Source: Lachnospiraceae bacterium (GTDB lineage Bacteria; Bacillota; Clostridia; Lachnospirales; Lachnospiraceae). Taken from it: DNA of 64,000 nucleotides. This document shows positions 18,052 through 27,856 of the stretch, piece after piece (position 1 is the stretch's first letter; each line of letters starts with the position of its first letter). The notes beneath the pieces are model-generated. The model was not told the DNA's origin. It saw only the letters and a list, made by a program, of their open reading frames with translations, and ran no database searches. The position numbers and the translations under genes were made by a program. The stretch is from NCBI GenBank assembly GCA_024684085.1, contig JAIKXM010000045.1, positions 1-64,000 on the forward strand, in the 5' to 3' direction.

Positions 18052-19359
18052 TTATTTTCTAACCATATTCTTAAGGCTTTCCCGCCTAATCCTTCTTGCC
18101 TTATGGCGCTCTATTATCATATAACCCTTTGATACGCTCAACCCCTGTACAACGACAGTGAAGAAAATGGTTATATATGTCACGGTAACCACTATCTGAT
18201 ATACCTGATCATCCAGAAAAGCCGCGGTACTGAATGCAAGTGCTAACGACAATCCGCCCTTAAGAGCGCTCCATGTCATCAGTACAACGAACTCACCCAT
18301 ACTGTAACTGCTCGGGATCTTCTTTCTGCCGGTAATAATGCCCGACAGCATAACCCCAAGAAATCTTGAGATTATGACCGATGCTATTGCCAGCGGTATC
18401 AGATACATCGCATATCCCGAGAGCCTTGCATCTATTATCGTCAATCCTATCATCACGAACAGGATGGCGTTGAAGATATAATCAAGCACTTCCCAGAAAT
18501 CATTATATAATTCCGCTCTGTCATATACCGCACGCTGATTCTTCAGTCTGTCGGTAACCGAAGCAAAATACATTCCGCAGATAACCGACGCGATAACTCC
18601 GGAGAAACCAAACCTCTCACAGATCGCATAACTTAAGGCCACATCAAGGATACTGATGAATATCTGTCTCACAGGATCCTTGGTAAGCTCCATACACTTG
18701 CCGAAGCACCATGAAACAACAAAGGCCACGACTACGGCCCCAAGAACTTCCTTAGCCATTACCGTAAGGAAATTACTGCTTCCTGATCTTGATACGATGC
18801 TCTTAACAAAGACAAAGAGCGCAACGCCCGTTCCGTCATTAAAAAGGGATTCACTCTCTATGACACTTGTAACGTTCTTGGACAATCCGAGCTTATTGAG
18901 TATTCCGGTTGCCGCGATCGGATCGGTCGGCGATACGATACATCCGAGCATAACGCATGTCCAGATATCCATCGGCAGCCCTATAAGCTGTCCACCAAGA
19001 TAGAACAATCCGCCATAGATGAAAGACGACACTACGGTAGTAAGAAGTGCCAGCAAGCTGATCGCTTTGATATTAGTCTTGAACTTACCCATATTGACCT
19101 TGCTGGAACCGGCAAAGAGCATGAAGCAAAGGACGTAATCCATAAGGTATTCTTCAAACTCAAAATCTCCCAGTTTTGTGATAAACTCACCAACTTCAGG
19201 AAAGATGCCAAGACTCCTTATCACCACCAGCACAATACTCACCAGCAAAGACAACAACAGCAAAGCTATGTCGCTCTGAAGATGAAAGACTTTCTCATTC
19301 AACAATCCTATTACCACAATAAACAGCAATAATACGATCATCATCTCAATTAGACTCAT
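18052..19359 (-). CDS. Na+(K+)/H+ antiporter, CPA1 family (NhaP-type)
   Basis: A 435-residue membrane protein with about 12 hydrophobic segments. The ion-site motif CIVSPTDPIAATGIL and the following ESESLFNDGTGVALFVFV are the hallmarks of CPA1/NhaP antiporters. It exports Na+ or K+ in exchange for protons. GGGGAG lies before the ATG. It sits just upstream of trkA in the same direction and probably shares its message. Confidence 0.92.
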   Translation of the reverse strand: MSLIEMMIVLLLFIVVIGLLNEKVFHLQSDIALLLLSLLVSIVLVVIRSLGIFPEVGEFITKLGDFEFEEYLMDYVLCFMLFAGSSKVNMGKFKTNIKAISLLALLTTVVSSFIYGGLFYLGGQLIGLPMDIWTCVMLGCIVSPTDPIAATGILNKLGLSKNVTSVIESESLFNDGTGVALFVFVKSIVSRSGSSNFLTVMAKEVLGAVVVAFVVSWCFGKCMELTKDPVRQIFISILDVALSYAICERFGFSGVIASVICGMYFASVTDRLKNQRAVYDRAELYNDFWEVLDYIFNAILFVMIGLTIIDARLSGYAMYLIPLAIASVIISRFLGVMLSGIITGRKKIPSSYSMGEFVVLMTWSALKGGLSLALAFSTAAFLDDQVYQIVVTVTYITIFFTVVVQGLSVSKGYMIIERHKARRIRRESLKNMVRK

Positions 19360-19529
19360 TTACTCTCCCCTGCGACCACACAATATATTGTATTCAAAAG
19401 TGCGGTCACTCACATATTTCATACAAATTCTATCACTTACAGGTGATTATCGCAATCCTTCCCACTACCGGGCGGATTCGGGACTTTAACCCGTTAGAAA
19501 CGTGCACCGCCAAGCGCACAAACCTAAAA

Positions 19530-19559
19530 AGGACATGACCAAATGAATGATCATGTCCT
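19530..19559 (-). terminator. Intrinsic terminator of the GlsB-like gene
   Basis: A 9-bp stem (19530-19538 with 19551-19559), followed on the minus strand by TTTTTAGGTTT. It lies 49 bases behind the GlsB-like gene stop. Confidence 0.7.
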
Positions 19560-19608
19560 CAACATTCTGATTGCTAATTAGGATCCGGACGATCCCGCTC
19601 TGCTTAAA

Positions 19609-19857
19609 TCACTTTTTAGCAAGCTTGGCAACTCCCAATACTATGCATGCACCGATAACTGCGGCAACGATATTGCCAATGATACCATTTGCATGTAAGT
19701 CGATAAGAGCAAGAACTGCGTTACCGACAACGCCACCGATAAGACCAAGGACGATGCTCCATAAAAGACCGAATCCTGTCTTCATTATCACACCTGTGAT
19801 CCATCCTGCGATAGCTGCAACAACAAGTGATAATAAAATTCCGCTAATACTGATCAT
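19609..19857 (-). CDS. GlsB/YeaQ/YmgE family stress membrane protein
   Basis: An 82-residue protein with three membrane helices and Gly-rich turns (GWITGVIMKTGFGLLWSI and LGLIGGVVGN), as in the transglycosylase-associated/GlsB family of small envelope stress proteins. The ATG at 19857 lies 8 bases behind AAAGGAG; a 26-residue upstream extension has no support and looks non-coding. It is divergent from the receptor-like gene at 20108 and is a monocistronic unit with its own terminator. Confidence 0.85.
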   Translation of the reverse strand: MISISGILLSLVVAAIAGWITGVIMKTGFGLLWSIVLGLIGGVVGNAVLALIDLHANGIIGNIVAAVIGACIVLGVAKLAKK

Positions 19858-20003
19858 AACTAATTCTCCTTTCAACCTAAACCCCTGCGACCCTTCATTA
19901 ACGGGCCTTTTCCCAGCCGAAGAAAATTGTATCACAATTATAACGTTATTTTCAATAACTTTTTTATCGGAAGCGTTTCTGTTTTCTTAAGTCATCCACT
20001 TTA

Positions 20004-20012
20004 TGATATAAT
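20004..20012 (+). promoter_or_regulatory. Extended -10 promoter for the 7TM-PAS gene
   Basis: TGATATAAT gives a perfect -10 hexamer (20007-20012) with the extended TGn element. The -35 at 17-bp spacing (TTCTTA, 19984-19989) is weak. It lies 95 bases before the ATG at 20108. Confidence 0.5.
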
Positions 20013-20107
20013 GATACCTGTTATCGGCATAATCCGGCTTTGGCTTCAGACTTATAAGTCACATCCGGAGCCCCTTTAACGCGTATCACAGATCGGAGGA
20101 TTGACAC

Positions 20108-21121
20108 ATGATCTTTTTAATATCATTTATCTTATCAATCGCAATACTTTTATGGACTATAAGCAACGGCAATAAATTCAGTATTAATTCCGTTCTTCTT
20201 AATTTAATGGTAGCAATAGGTAACGGAGGACACTATGCACTATACTGTTCCACCAAACTCGAGGAAGCAGTTCTTGCCAACAAGATCATCTACCTTATCG
20301 GTATCTTCGTTCCGCTGTTATTATTCCTTACGATCGGCGAATTATGCAAGGTCAAGATCCATCCTCTGCTCACCACCGCACTTTTTACCCTTCAGTTACT
20401 CATCTACGGATGTGTATGCAGTACAGGCCACAACTCTCTGTTCTATAAGACCGTGGAAATCCATTTTGTTGACGGACACGCATATCTTACCAAGACTTAC
20501 GGTCCCGTTCACACCTTATACCTGCTTACACTTCTGCTGTATATGATGGCCGGTATAATCGTTACATTTATAGCAAGATCTCATAAAAATGTGGTTAGTT
20601 CACGTATAGTCGATTCCCTCATATTTACCTACCTTATCACGGTCGTCTATTATCTAGGGGAACGTCTCCTTCATATCAAGACTGACTATATGTCGATCTG
20701 CCTTACTCTGGCCGTCTTCGTTGCCATAGTTGCGATAACCAGATTTCACAGGTACTCGATCAGTGAGAATAATGAACTCCTGTCACGCAGAATGAACTCT
20801 ACGGGATATATCATATTCAGCAAAAAACTCTGTTACATGAATTCCAATTCTTTTGCAGCAGAGCTTTTCCCTGAGCTTACCGAATGGGAGATCGATAAGA
20901 AGATCCCCGGCAACGGAGCCCGCTTTAATACCTATCTCAGACAGCCTTTTATGAGGTTCGTCAATGATCCTCAGAATGAAAGCCTTTCTAAAAAGACCTT
21001 CAGTATCAAAGACAAACATTACCGTTTATTATTCGACTGTATGAAGAATCATTACGGTCGCGTATACGGATATGTTATCGGGATCGAGGATATCACTAAT
21101 ATTATTGATAAGTCTGAATAA
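20108..21121 (+). CDS. Receptor-like membrane protein: 7TM sensor plus PAS-like domain, no output domain
   Basis: A 337-residue protein. Residues 1-215 hold seven hydrophobic segments arranged like the N-terminal 7TM region of many Firmicutes histidine kinases and diguanylate cyclases. Residues about 222-337 look like a PAS domain (NSTGYIIFSKKLCYMNSNSFAAELFP ends in VYGYVIGIEDIT; shown here as landmarks YIIFSKKL and YVIGIEDIT). It stops exactly where a kinase or GGDEF module would begin. GGAGG is ideally placed before the ATG. It is a solitary plus-strand gene with unknown ligand and partner. Confidence 0.7.
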   Translation: MIFLISFILSIAILLWTISNGNKFSINSVLLNLMVAIGNGGHYALYCSTKLEEAVLANKIIYLIGIFVPLLLFLTIGELCKVKIHPLLTTALFTLQLLIYGCVCSTGHNSLFYKTVEIHFVDGHAYLTKTYGPVHTLYLLTLLLYMMAGIIVTFIARSHKNVVSSRIVDSLIFTYLITVVYYLGERLLHIKTDYMSICLTLAVFVAIVAITRFHRYSISENNELLSRRMNSTGYIIFSKKLCYMNSNSFAAELFPELTEWEIDKKIPGNGARFNTYLRQPFMRFVNDPQNESLSKKTFSIKDKHYRLLFDCMKNHYGRVYGYVIGIEDITNIIDKSE

Positions 21122-21125
21122 TCCA

Positions 21126-22751
21126 TCAATTCAGATGAGAAGTAAGCAGCGGCGCACACAGCCACAGATAGAGGACATATCGCACAAGATAAGTAGGCCC
21201 TAACATCACAGTAAGCAAAGTGAGTATCATGGGCAGAAACGGCAAGATACCCTCAAATCTCTTCTTATACAATCTGTATATCATAACAAACAGATATATC
21301 CATACCAAGAATCCCGGTGAGAACGGCATATATAAAACCGGCATATCATCATGGAAGCTGCCGATCGAGATATATCTGTAGAACCTGTCTATCACAGGGA
21401 TCAGACTGTGCCTCTCTCCCGGAAGTTCTGTCTCATATCCGAAGTAGGAACTCTCTTCATAAGTAATAGTAAATACCGAATTACCCTTATATACATTAAT
21501 AAGCGCCGGTGGATACACATAACCGTAGGACGTCAGAAGCCAGGCATTAAGGTATGTGGCCGGATGCTCCTTAAACTGCGCAAGCCATATCCGTATAAAT
21601 CCGGCGGGATCCTCTTCATACAGCTCATTATTAAATCCCACTTTTACCATATCCGACACCCTCGGAGTATAATGTGCCAGATTCTCAGCAGGAATATATG
21701 CCTCAATCATCTCTCTTTCCTCTTCGGATAGAGACTCCGATTCATAGTTATACACCCTCGCCAGTTGCATTATAGGCACAGTCAGCATCTCCTGATGATG
21801 CGTCACCTCATCACAGAAGATCGCGCCAAGAAGCGACGACAATAACAGGTAGAATGCCAACGGCACTGTCAACATAAGAGGCAGTATCGACTTAAGATAT
21901 CTTCTGAAATATATCAGCAGAAAAAATACCGCAACTAAATATGCATAAAACCCGTTATGCCTGAACATCGGCACAAGTACAGCCACGATGATAAAAGCGA
22001 CCACATTTCGTCTCCTGCTTAAGAAAACCTCCGGCTCCCTGATCAGACGAATAAGCATACAGGTTAGGAGCAGCAAAAAAGCCGAGAACAGTCCATCTTT
22101 GCAAGAGCAGATGCTGTACATAACGACGACGGGAAAAGCGCCGTAATAAATAAGCACCGCGATACTCTTCTTTCTTCCTATGCCATATCTGTTAAGGAAG
22201 AGAATGACATAAGCGTATATCCCCGTGATCATAAGCATCTGAATGAACAGATAGACAAAGATAGCGATATTCCATGATCCGATCACATTATGAAGAAAGG
22301 CTATCGTCTCACCCATTAGCAGTACATGAAGCAAAGGATGATGCGTGGAAAAAGTCTTTGTAAGCACTTCATTCAGTTCATCGTAAGCATCATATACGAA
22401 GAATCCGGGATACACACCAAGAAGTACGACAAGTCCCATAACGGCCATTATACCCCAGTATATGAAGAACCTTCGCTTCTCTTCTGCAGGTGGCACGGAT
22501 ATGACACTATTGTCACTTTTATTCAGCATCCCGCCTTCCGACGTCAAATGTTCATATAAGATGTACAGTAATCTTGTGATCACCGTCACTGCCAGCGCAG
22601 CGATCAATACCCCCAGCCATGTCGAACTGGCCCGAAGATCGATCCTGTCAGTGTTCTCAAGCTGATATCCAAATATTGAGAATAAACCGCATAACACTCC
22701 GAACAGGCCTGCACACAGCCATGCCCGCAGAGAATCTCTGTTTTTTTCCAT
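21126..22751 (-). CDS. DUF6020-like polytopic membrane protein
   Basis: About 541 residues with about 12 hydrophobic segments and a large extracytoplasmic loop near residues 320-440. The pattern YPGFFVYDAYDELNEV followed by FSTHHPLLHVLLMG is typical of the DUF6020 family, large envelope proteins of Clostridia that resemble GT-C-type lipid-linked sugar transferases. Function unproven. The ATG at 22751 is preferred over a GTG four codons earlier because that GTG abuts the AAAGGG. It is convergent with the receptor-like gene, only 4 bases away. Confidence 0.75.
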   Translation of the reverse strand: MEKNRDSLRAWLCAGLFGVLCGLFSIFGYQLENTDRIDLRASSTWLGVLIAALAVTVITRLLYILYEHLTSEGGMLNKSDNSVISVPPAEEKRRFFIYWGIMAVMGLVVLLGVYPGFFVYDAYDELNEVLTKTFSTHHPLLHVLLMGETIAFLHNVIGSWNIAIFVYLFIQMLMITGIYAYVILFLNRYGIGRKKSIAVLIYYGAFPVVVMYSICSCKDGLFSAFLLLLTCMLIRLIREPEVFLSRRRNVVAFIIVAVLVPMFRHNGFYAYLVAVFFLLIYFRRYLKSILPLMLTVPLAFYLLLSSLLGAIFCDEVTHHQEMLTVPIMQLARVYNYESESLSEEEREMIEAYIPAENLAHYTPRVSDMVKVGFNNELYEEDPAGFIRIWLAQFKEHPATYLNAWLLTSYGYVYPPALINVYKGNSVFTITYEESSYFGYETELPGERHSLIPVIDRFYRYISIGSFHDDMPVLYMPFSPGFLVWIYLFVMIYRLYKKRFEGILPFLPMILTLLTVMLGPTYLVRYVLYLWLCAPLLTSHLN

Positions 22752-22787
22752 AACAATTACCACGACCCTTTGATCGCATCCCTTTTA

Positions 22788-23258
22788 CTAAAGTATCTCT
22801 ACAACTTCGCCTATATACATATCGTGCAGATCATTATCGGCATACATGGAATCGGCAACATCTGACGGCATATTCTCCTTGAGAAGTCTCTGGCGGAACA
22901 ACTTCCTGCACACGAGCGTAACTTCCGCTTCTTCAAAAGTCACAGTGCCGGCTGTTTTTACAGGAGTAAGTCCTGAAGCGTTCATCTTGTCCATATCTCT
23001 TCCCGAAACCGAGCCCAGAACCTTAAGTTCATTCTTATTCTCTTCAGGATAGAAGCTTACGGTAAAGTAATCGTTATTATCCATATATTCGTGGGTAAGC
23101 CTTGATCCTCTCACGTATACTGTAGCCACAGGCTTATTCCAGATCGTACCCAGACCGCCCCAGCTTATTGTCATCGTGTTGAAATCATTCTCCGTCCCTG
23201 CGGTAAGAAGCGCCCACTTCTTATCAAACTGTTTGAAGATATCCATTGTTAATTCCAT
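22788..23258 (-). CDS. Flavin reductase-like protein
   Basis: A 156-residue FMN-binding split-barrel protein. NTMTISWGGLGTIWNKPVA and VYVRGSRLTHEYMDN match the flavin reductase-like domain family, whose members bind FMN and reduce flavins or small substrates. The second ATG (23258) is chosen because it lies 7 bases behind GAGGG, whereas the first is only one base away. It stands 36 bases upstream of the DUF6020 gene. Confidence 0.88.
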   Translation of the reverse strand: MELTMDIFKQFDKKWALLTAGTENDFNTMTISWGGLGTIWNKPVATVYVRGSRLTHEYMDNNDYFTVSFYPEENKNELKVLGSVSGRDMDKMNASGLTPVKTAGTVTFEEAEVTLVCRKLFRQRLLKENMPSDVADSMYADNDLHDMYIGEVVEIL

Positions 23259-23293
23259 GTTCATTCCCTCTTTTCACTTATATATTGATCGCT

Positions 23294-24376
23294 CTAATGA
23301 ATCGCAACGCCAATGCACCACGGGTTGTTATAGATCAGATGATTGCAGATGTCATATTCATAGTCATTCTTCCAGCAGGCATAATCGAAGCTCATCTGAT
23401 CTCTGTTATGATCATAAGAATTAAGCTCCGTCCACCAGTCTTCCATAACTTTTCTCAGTTTCTCATCATGATGATCCCTGACAAGGCAGGCGGTCTCCAC
23501 AAGATAACCCTTGCCCTGATATCCGTCTTTACTGTATTTAGCGATCTGCGCCTCAAGAACCGGCATATCAGCCTTTCCACACATAGCTATCGCCTTCGCC
23601 TGTTCTTCCAGATCATTGGTATCATAATGCGGGAAGCATATCATCCCGCTCTTTCTTCCGAAATAGCTTATGTAATCATGAAAATCGCCTATGACCATCA
23701 GCTTCCCGTCTACATATACCGACCAGTCATAATCCGTAAGATACTCCCACGGATGCATCTTAACATACCTCGCGAGCCTGCCGGCAGACAGTCCTTTCGG
23801 ATTGTCGACCACCCTTATCTTCCACTTTCCGCTATAACCCTTGGGAGCCTTATCGGTCAGCATAATATACTCCAAACCGCAATCCGCTTCAGGTTCGGCT
23901 ATGGTATCATACCCTCCGGTGATGACACTGTATATCACGCCCTTTCCCTTAAAATGCGTTGTTTCCTCCCTGTATCGCTTATTATAGATCCTGGTGATAT
24001 TATAAATATGCTCATATCTTGTCTCAAGCTTATCGATAAGCTCTTTGTCACTCTTTACCTGATCCATCAGGAAACTCATCTTCTCAACATACTGCTTATC
24101 CACCCCTTGTCTTCCGTCTGTCCCCGAAGTCAGATATCCTACCAATATCTTCATTGCACTCCTGTAAAAAAGCAGGACATTGATATCTCCGCTCTTTATC
24201 ATATCTTCTATGGCGCGCAGATCATCTTCCCCAGCCTCATTACCGAATGAGGTTCTGAGAATATCGGACACCGAAGTAATGACCGCCTCAAAATCCCGAT
24301 CACTTAAGCTATCTCCATTATCCATCATATAATCCAGCAGTGTAATGACCTGATGGATCAACTCTTTTTCTTTCAT
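23294..24376 (-). CDS. DUF616 glycosyltransferase-domain protein
   Basis: A 360-residue protein. Residues 1-140 are helical and acidic and look like a separate N-terminal module. Residues about 140-360 match the DUF616/TOD1-like glycosyltransferase domain: VIYSVITGGYDTI, YIMLTD, YVKMHPWEYLTDYDWSVYVDG (a DxD-like YDWSVYVDG) and C-terminal RDQMSFDYACWK. Probably adds a sugar to a surface glycan. GGAGG precedes the ATG. It is the upstream gene of the flavin reductase and DUF6020 run. Confidence 0.78.
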   Translation of the reverse strand: MKEKELIHQVITLLDYMMDNGDSLSDRDFEAVITSVSDILRTSFGNEAGEDDLRAIEDMIKSGDINVLLFYRSAMKILVGYLTSGTDGRQGVDKQYVEKMSFLMDQVKSDKELIDKLETRYEHIYNITRIYNKRYREETTHFKGKGVIYSVITGGYDTIAEPEADCGLEYIMLTDKAPKGYSGKWKIRVVDNPKGLSAGRLARYVKMHPWEYLTDYDWSVYVDGKLMVIGDFHDYISYFGRKSGMICFPHYDTNDLEEQAKAIAMCGKADMPVLEAQIAKYSKDGYQGKGYLVETACLVRDHHDEKLRKVMEDWWTELNSYDHNRDQMSFDYACWKNDYEYDICNHLIYNNPWCIGVAIH

Positions 24377-24509
24377 ATGCTCATACCTCCGATCAAAGGA
24401 TTAAGATATAATACGGTAATATAAGTTATTGACTAATCCTCAACCTAACGTATATTTTACCAAAAAACAACAGGAAGCGATACAAAAAGCACAGACTTAT
24501 TCTAATAAC

Positions 24510-24538
24510 TTGTAGCTTTGGCTGTGATGTATTACTAT
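24510..24538 (+). promoter_or_regulatory. Possible promoter for the acyltransferase gene
   Basis: TTGTAG (24510-24515) and TACTAT (24533-24538) are 17 bp apart. An inverted repeat (CATTAGCC near 24554 and GGCTAATG near 24600) lies between it and the gene at 24650. No other feature was seen in the 273-base gap. Confidence 0.4.
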
Positions 24539-24649
24539 TGTATATAGTGACCGCATTAGCCGCTCGCTGTTATATACGATGCTGGCAGGAGCTTTTCTGG
24601 CTAATGTGAACTTTAATCCGGCATTTTTTCAAGTAAGGTAAGTTAAAAG

Positions 24650-25576
24650 ATGGACAGAAAACCCGAATATGATCTCATTAGAATAGTCGCCATGTTGCAG
24701 GTCATAGCACTGCATTCAGTTTCATATACACCGGTCAAGATCATATCCTCTTCCTGTGTTGTTTTGTTTGTTATGCTCAGCGGAGCTCTCAGATTACGCG
24801 ATGGCGTTGTTTTTTCCCGGAGCAAGTGGACAAGATCCCTGCTCCGCCTTCTTATCGCATTCTTCGTAACTTCTGTCTGCTACGCGATCATAATTGAGCC
24901 ACACGGCGATATCAGACAAACTGTCACCAACATAGTGATCGGTTATTACCACCTGTGGTTCCTCTATATGATCGCCGGACTTTACCTTTGTATTCCGATT
25001 CTTCTTCAATTAAAAAAGGACAGAAATGTATATCGTTTATTTCTGTCCATTAGTATCATAACTTCAATCCTGATCCCTACATTTGACTCTATAACTTGTA
25101 CAGACATCGTTGGCAATATCATGAAGAATCTTGCCTTCCTTAATATCGGCCTGGGTTATATCGTATTCTTTGTTATAGGTGACATCATCAGTAGCAGGCG
25201 TTTTTCCAAAATACAGGTATCAATGTTGATCTCAGCAGGAATACTGTCCAAAATCCTCCTATCAGTCTTCGGGATCGGCGTTGGCGATTTCGACTTAAGA
25301 CAGGTCTTATATTCCGTGGCCTGTTATCTGCTATTACTGACGATCGGCAGACTGATAAATCCGAACGGTGTTTTAAGCAAGTCGCTTAGAAGCCTGTCTA
25401 AACAGTGCTTTCTTGTATATCTCCTCCATGCCGGAATAATAGTATTCCTTAACAAAGGAGAAATTGACAATAATTGGTTGCGTTTTGGTCTGACCACCCT
25501 TATAAGCTTCATTATGGCTTATATCATCAACGGTATGACAGGCCGATTCCGCCGGATCAATACCGGGAAACAGTAA
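24650..25576 (+). CDS. Acyltransferase 3 family membrane protein
   Basis: A 308-residue protein with about ten membrane helices. The N-terminal YDLIRIVAMLQVIALHSVS contains the R-x10-H signature of acyltransferase-3 proteins, which O-acylate surface polysaccharides or peptidoglycan. HLWFLYMIAGLYLCIPIL is the next conserved block. It is slightly shorter than the usual 330-370 residues. A plus-strand single gene beside a glycosyltransferase, consistent with surface glycan decoration (inference). No strong ribosome binding site is seen; AAGGTAAG is the nearest purine stretch. Confidence 0.82.
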   Translation: MDRKPEYDLIRIVAMLQVIALHSVSYTPVKIISSSCVVLFVMLSGALRLRDGVVFSRSKWTRSLLRLLIAFFVTSVCYAIIIEPHGDIRQTVTNIVIGYYHLWFLYMIAGLYLCIPILLQLKKDRNVYRLFLSISIITSILIPTFDSITCTDIVGNIMKNLAFLNIGLGYIVFFVIGDIISSRRFSKIQVSMLISAGILSKILLSVFGIGVGDFDLRQVLYSVACYLLLLTIGRLINPNGVLSKSLRSLSKQCFLVYLLHAGIIVFLNKGEIDNNWLRFGLTTLISFIMAYIINGMTGRFRRINTGKQ

Positions 25577-25604
25577 TACCCCTTATATTAAGCAAAAGTT
25601 ATGT

Positions 25605-27068
25605 CTACTCCGCAAATCCCATAAACAGATTCTTCTTACGTTCTATCATATCATCCAGCTTCTCGATATACAGATTAACATCCTTCACACTGTCACAACG
25701 CTCTATCCTGCCGTCGGGGAATACTCTCTTTGATACTGTTCCGGCTCCGATAGCCACGATAGACTGAACTTCCTCCATGATGAGGATATTGTAGATACCG
25801 AACTTACCCGGCCTTGCATATCCCACATTCTCGAAATTCCCCGACATATTCTTCTGCCTGTACAGATAATACGGCTCCATACCAAGATTGGCTGCGGCAT
25901 CTTCCGTCATCTTCATGATCTCATCGGTATTCTTCATGGTCTCATAACCCATATCATCGATCATCTGGGCAAGTCTGCTTGCACGCTTAATGGCAAGTGA
26001 ATGTACCGTCAGGCTGTCAGGTGACAGTCGTGTCACTTTTTCAAGAGTGTCTCTTACTTCCACTGTACCTTCATTAGGCAGTCCCATGATAAGATCCATA
26101 TTGATATTGTCATGACCGCAGTCTCTTGCAAGCTCATACGCCTCTATGGTTGCGGCAGCCGTTGCCTTACGCCCTATTATCCCGAGTGTCTCCTCATTCA
26201 TCGTCTGCGGATTGACACTGATCCTTGTTATGCCGAGTTTTCTCAGTCGCTCCAGTTTTTCCCTTGTGATACTGTCAGCTCGTCCGGCTTCAACGGTAAA
26301 TTCCTTAATACCACTGATATCGATCTTCGCCCTTAGGTAATTGATTATTTCTTCCAGCTCATCGGCAGATAATGTTGTGGGTGTTCCTCCACCCATGTAT
26401 ACTGTGTCCGGAACCCTGCCCTTCATATATTCTGCCACATGATCTATCTCTTTCTTCAGAGCCTCAATATAACTTCCAACCTTTTTGCGATACGCCGCTA
26501 TAGGATAAGAGGTGAAGCTACAATACAGACAGGTGCTGGGACAGAACGGAATACCAATATAAAGACTGTACCCCTTTTCATAGTCAATATCCTTCAGGAG
26601 TTCAAGCTCATTATGAGCGATCCTCACTGCAAGCCTGCACTTCTCATCACTGACATAATAAGTATCCTTCATGAACCTCATTACATCTTCATCACTGTCG
26701 CCGTTCTTGATCCGCTCACATGCGATCTTGGTCGGTCTGATACCCGTAAGATCTCCCCAGGGAAGTTCGACACCTGTATACGATGACAGTATCCTGTAAA
26801 GAGCCTTTTTCAGTTCATTTTTATAAGCGATACGTTCTGAGAGATCTAAGTCTCCGGTTTCCTCGGTAAGTTCCCTCTCCCCATCACTTAATCTTATCCT
26901 CAGTCCGTTTTCTTCCATATACAAAAATAATTCCGGCAGTCCTTCGGTGGAATCCAGCTCAGTCTCTCCCTCCCTGAATACCTTTACCTCTTCTGCCGGA
27001 AAAAACGCCTTGACCAAGGAATGAATATCATATGAGTATATATCCTCATTTATCCTTACTGCTATCAT
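25605..27068 (-). CDS. hemZ: Coproporphyrinogen dehydrogenase HemZ (radical SAM)
   Basis: A 487-residue HemN/HemZ-like radical SAM protein. The iron-sulfur motif CPSTCLYC has Cys at 176, 180 and 183, followed by MGGGTPTTL (SAM binding). HemZ proteins have an N-terminal domain of about 160 residues that HemN lacks, as here. Other heme genes are not nearby, and many Clostridia carry hemZ without a full pathway, so the true substrate is uncertain. It is the last gene of the apt-relA-MBL-hemZ run. Confidence 0.88.
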   Translation of the reverse strand: MIAVRINEDIYSYDIHSLVKAFFPAEEVKVFREGETELDSTEGLPELFLYMEENGLRIRLSDGERELTEETGDLDLSERIAYKNELKKALYRILSSYTGVELPWGDLTGIRPTKIACERIKNGDSDEDVMRFMKDTYYVSDEKCRLAVRIAHNELELLKDIDYEKGYSLYIGIPFCPSTCLYCSFTSYPIAAYRKKVGSYIEALKKEIDHVAEYMKGRVPDTVYMGGGTPTTLSADELEEIINYLRAKIDISGIKEFTVEAGRADSITREKLERLRKLGITRISVNPQTMNEETLGIIGRKATAAATIEAYELARDCGHDNINMDLIMGLPNEGTVEVRDTLEKVTRLSPDSLTVHSLAIKRASRLAQMIDDMGYETMKNTDEIMKMTEDAAANLGMEPYYLYRQKNMSGNFENVGYARPGKFGIYNILIMEEVQSIVAIGAGTVSKRVFPDGRIERCDSVKDVNLYIEKLDDMIERKKNLFMGFAE

Positions 27069-27107
27069 TCTTGTTCTCTTTCCCGTTATCGATCGATCCG
27101 ATCATCC

Positions 27108-27740
27108 TTAATTCCAAAAATAATTATACTCACGTTCATGGCCTATCGTAGTCATATCGCCATGCCCCGGATATACCTTAACCTTATCATCCAGCGGATC
27201 AAGCTTCTCTCTTATGGAACGCGCCAGTTCTCCGCCATTACCTGTAGGCAGATCCGTTCTTCCCACGCTTTCTTCAAAAAGCGTATCGCCACTGAACAGA
27301 ATATCCTCATCCAAAAGAAGATAACAGCACGAACCGCTCGTATGCCCCGGAGTCGCAAGCACCTGAATCCTGAAGTCACCAAGTTCCATGACCTCAAGAT
27401 CGCTTACGAGTACATCCGCCTTAACAGTACAGGGTCTGCCGACTTCAGCCGAAGCATTAAGCGAAGGATCGCCAAGAAGCATCTCTTCCTTATCCAGCGC
27501 ATACACCCCGGCCCCGCTAAGCTTCCTTAACTCATCGCATCCCCAGATATGATCAAAATGTCCGTGAGTCAGGAGTATATTCCCTACATTAAGTCCCTTA
27601 GACCTTAACACCTCATATATCTGATCGCCTCTGTCCGCAGGGTCGATCACAATACACTCCGTACTGCCTTCGCGATAGATATAATAACAATTGGTCGCAC
27701 ATATGCTAAGCACTATCCTTCCGACCTTAATATCACTCAT
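27108..27740 (-). CDS. Metallo-beta-lactamase fold hydrolase (glyoxalase II-like)
   Basis: A 210-residue protein with metal ligands HGHFDH at 59-64 and later GHTSGSCCYLL and PGHGDMTTIGHE. This is the pattern of small glyoxalase II-like hydrolases that commonly follow relA in Firmicutes. The substrate, possibly a thioester, is not known. GGAGGAAAG precedes the ATG. It is cotranscribed with hemZ downstream. Confidence 0.87.
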   Translation of the reverse strand: MSDIKVGRIVLSICATNCYYIYREGSTECIVIDPADRGDQIYEVLRSKGLNVGNILLTHGHFDHIWGCDELRKLSGAGVYALDKEEMLLGDPSLNASAEVGRPCTVKADVLVSDLEVMELGDFRIQVLATPGHTSGSCCYLLLDEDILFSGDTLFEESVGRTDLPTGNGGELARSIREKLDPLDDKVKVYPGHGDMTTIGHEREYNYFWN

Positions 27741-27856
27741 GCACTTTCCTCCGTGCCACCTTTTTCACTTCATCCCGAAACTACTATTACTAATACCACA
27801 CAGCCCGCTACGAGACTCTCGTCGAACCGCTTGCATCCTTACGCTGTCCAACAACC

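Noticed and set aside
23246-24250. 334-codon plus-strand open frame
   Set aside because: Antisense to the DUF616 gene, with no start signal or domain; explained by the coding frame opposite.
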